From contig DYDK01000124.1 in assembly GCA_020717935.1 (NCBI GenBank), positions 1 through 5,557 of the forward strand: 5,557 bases of DNA, read 5' to 3'. A model generated the notes under the pieces. It saw only the letters and a list, made by a program, of their open reading frames with translations. It made no database searches and had not been told where the DNA came from. Position numbers and translations under genes: made by a program. This DNA is from Desulfocapsa sp. Its GTDB lineage: Bacteria; Desulfobacterota; Desulfobulbia; Desulfobulbales; Desulfocapsaceae. Each line of letters opens with the position of its first letter. The first letter of the stretch is position 1. Below are positions 5,511-5,557 of this stretch, one piece after another.

Positions 5511-5557
5511 TTACAAGTAAACCGCATAGTTGTATATAACATGAACATTCTGTAATT
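5511..5557. repeat. 47-nt direct repeat, copy 2 (cut by window end)
   Basis: Matches 162-208 at 46 of 47 positions in the same orientation. It begins exactly at the outer edge of the MITE-like element and runs to the last base of the window, where the palindrome TGTAATTACA is cut in half. On the minus strand it carries the same TATATA -10 candidate as copy 1, which would direct transcription through the MITE-like element toward ilvC; the matching -35 would lie partly beyond the window. Confidence 0.85.

Noticed and set aside
5300..5548. 82-codon minus-strand frame spanning the inverted-repeat element
   Set aside because: It reads straight through the terminal inverted repeats and nested hairpins and resembles no known protein. 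The open frame is a by-product of the palindromic element.

Overview
This window comes from a bacterial chromosome of moderate GC content, with AT-rich spacers. All four recognisable genes lie on the minus strand. They are a class II ketol-acid reductoisomerase (ilvC), a DUF485 membrane protein paired with an ActP-type acetate symporter, and an isochorismatase-family hydrolase. The ActP carries a large periplasmic insertion, and the gene mix resembles what I know from Desulfobacterota (former Deltaproteobacteria, for example Desulfobulbales). That assignment is inference from gene style only; a gammaproteobacterium is not excluded.

Layout in the direction of transcription, right to left. At 5511-5557 there is a 47-nt sequence that recurs near the left end at 162-208 (46 of 47 identical). 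It abuts a 186-nt, multi-hairpin inverted-repeat element (5325-5510) that encodes nothing and looks like a MITE. A non-coding stretch rich in smaller hairpins follows (5146-5324). Next are a probable ilvC promoter (5118-5145), a 15-bp leader hairpin (5065-5099) and ilvC (3546-5018). A 183-nt spacer holds a near-consensus sigma-70 promoter (3460-3489) preceded by a small inverted repeat. It drives the two-gene DUF485-actP operon (1011-3362), which ends in a strong intrinsic terminator (963-994). The isochorismatase-family gene (269-838) comes next. At the far left, the first copy of the 47-nt repeat supplies a probable promoter to a small gene starting at 134. That gene has an excellent ribosome binding site, but its reading frame is interrupted at a run of seven A residues and it leaves the window.

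Functionally, actP and its DUF485 partner import acetate and similar short monocarboxylates. IlvC performs the second common step of valine, leucine and isoleucine synthesis. The hydrolase has a complete Asp-Lys-Cys triad but an unknown substrate. There is no sign that these genes form one pathway; they look like ordinary core genes in separate transcription units.

No complete new multi-gene system is visible. The parts most worth a second look are non-coding or marginal: the promoter-bearing repeat present at both ends of the window, the MITE-like element whose edge coincides with the edge of that repeat, the frame-interrupted small gene, the ilvC leader hairpin, and the periplasmic insertion in ActP.
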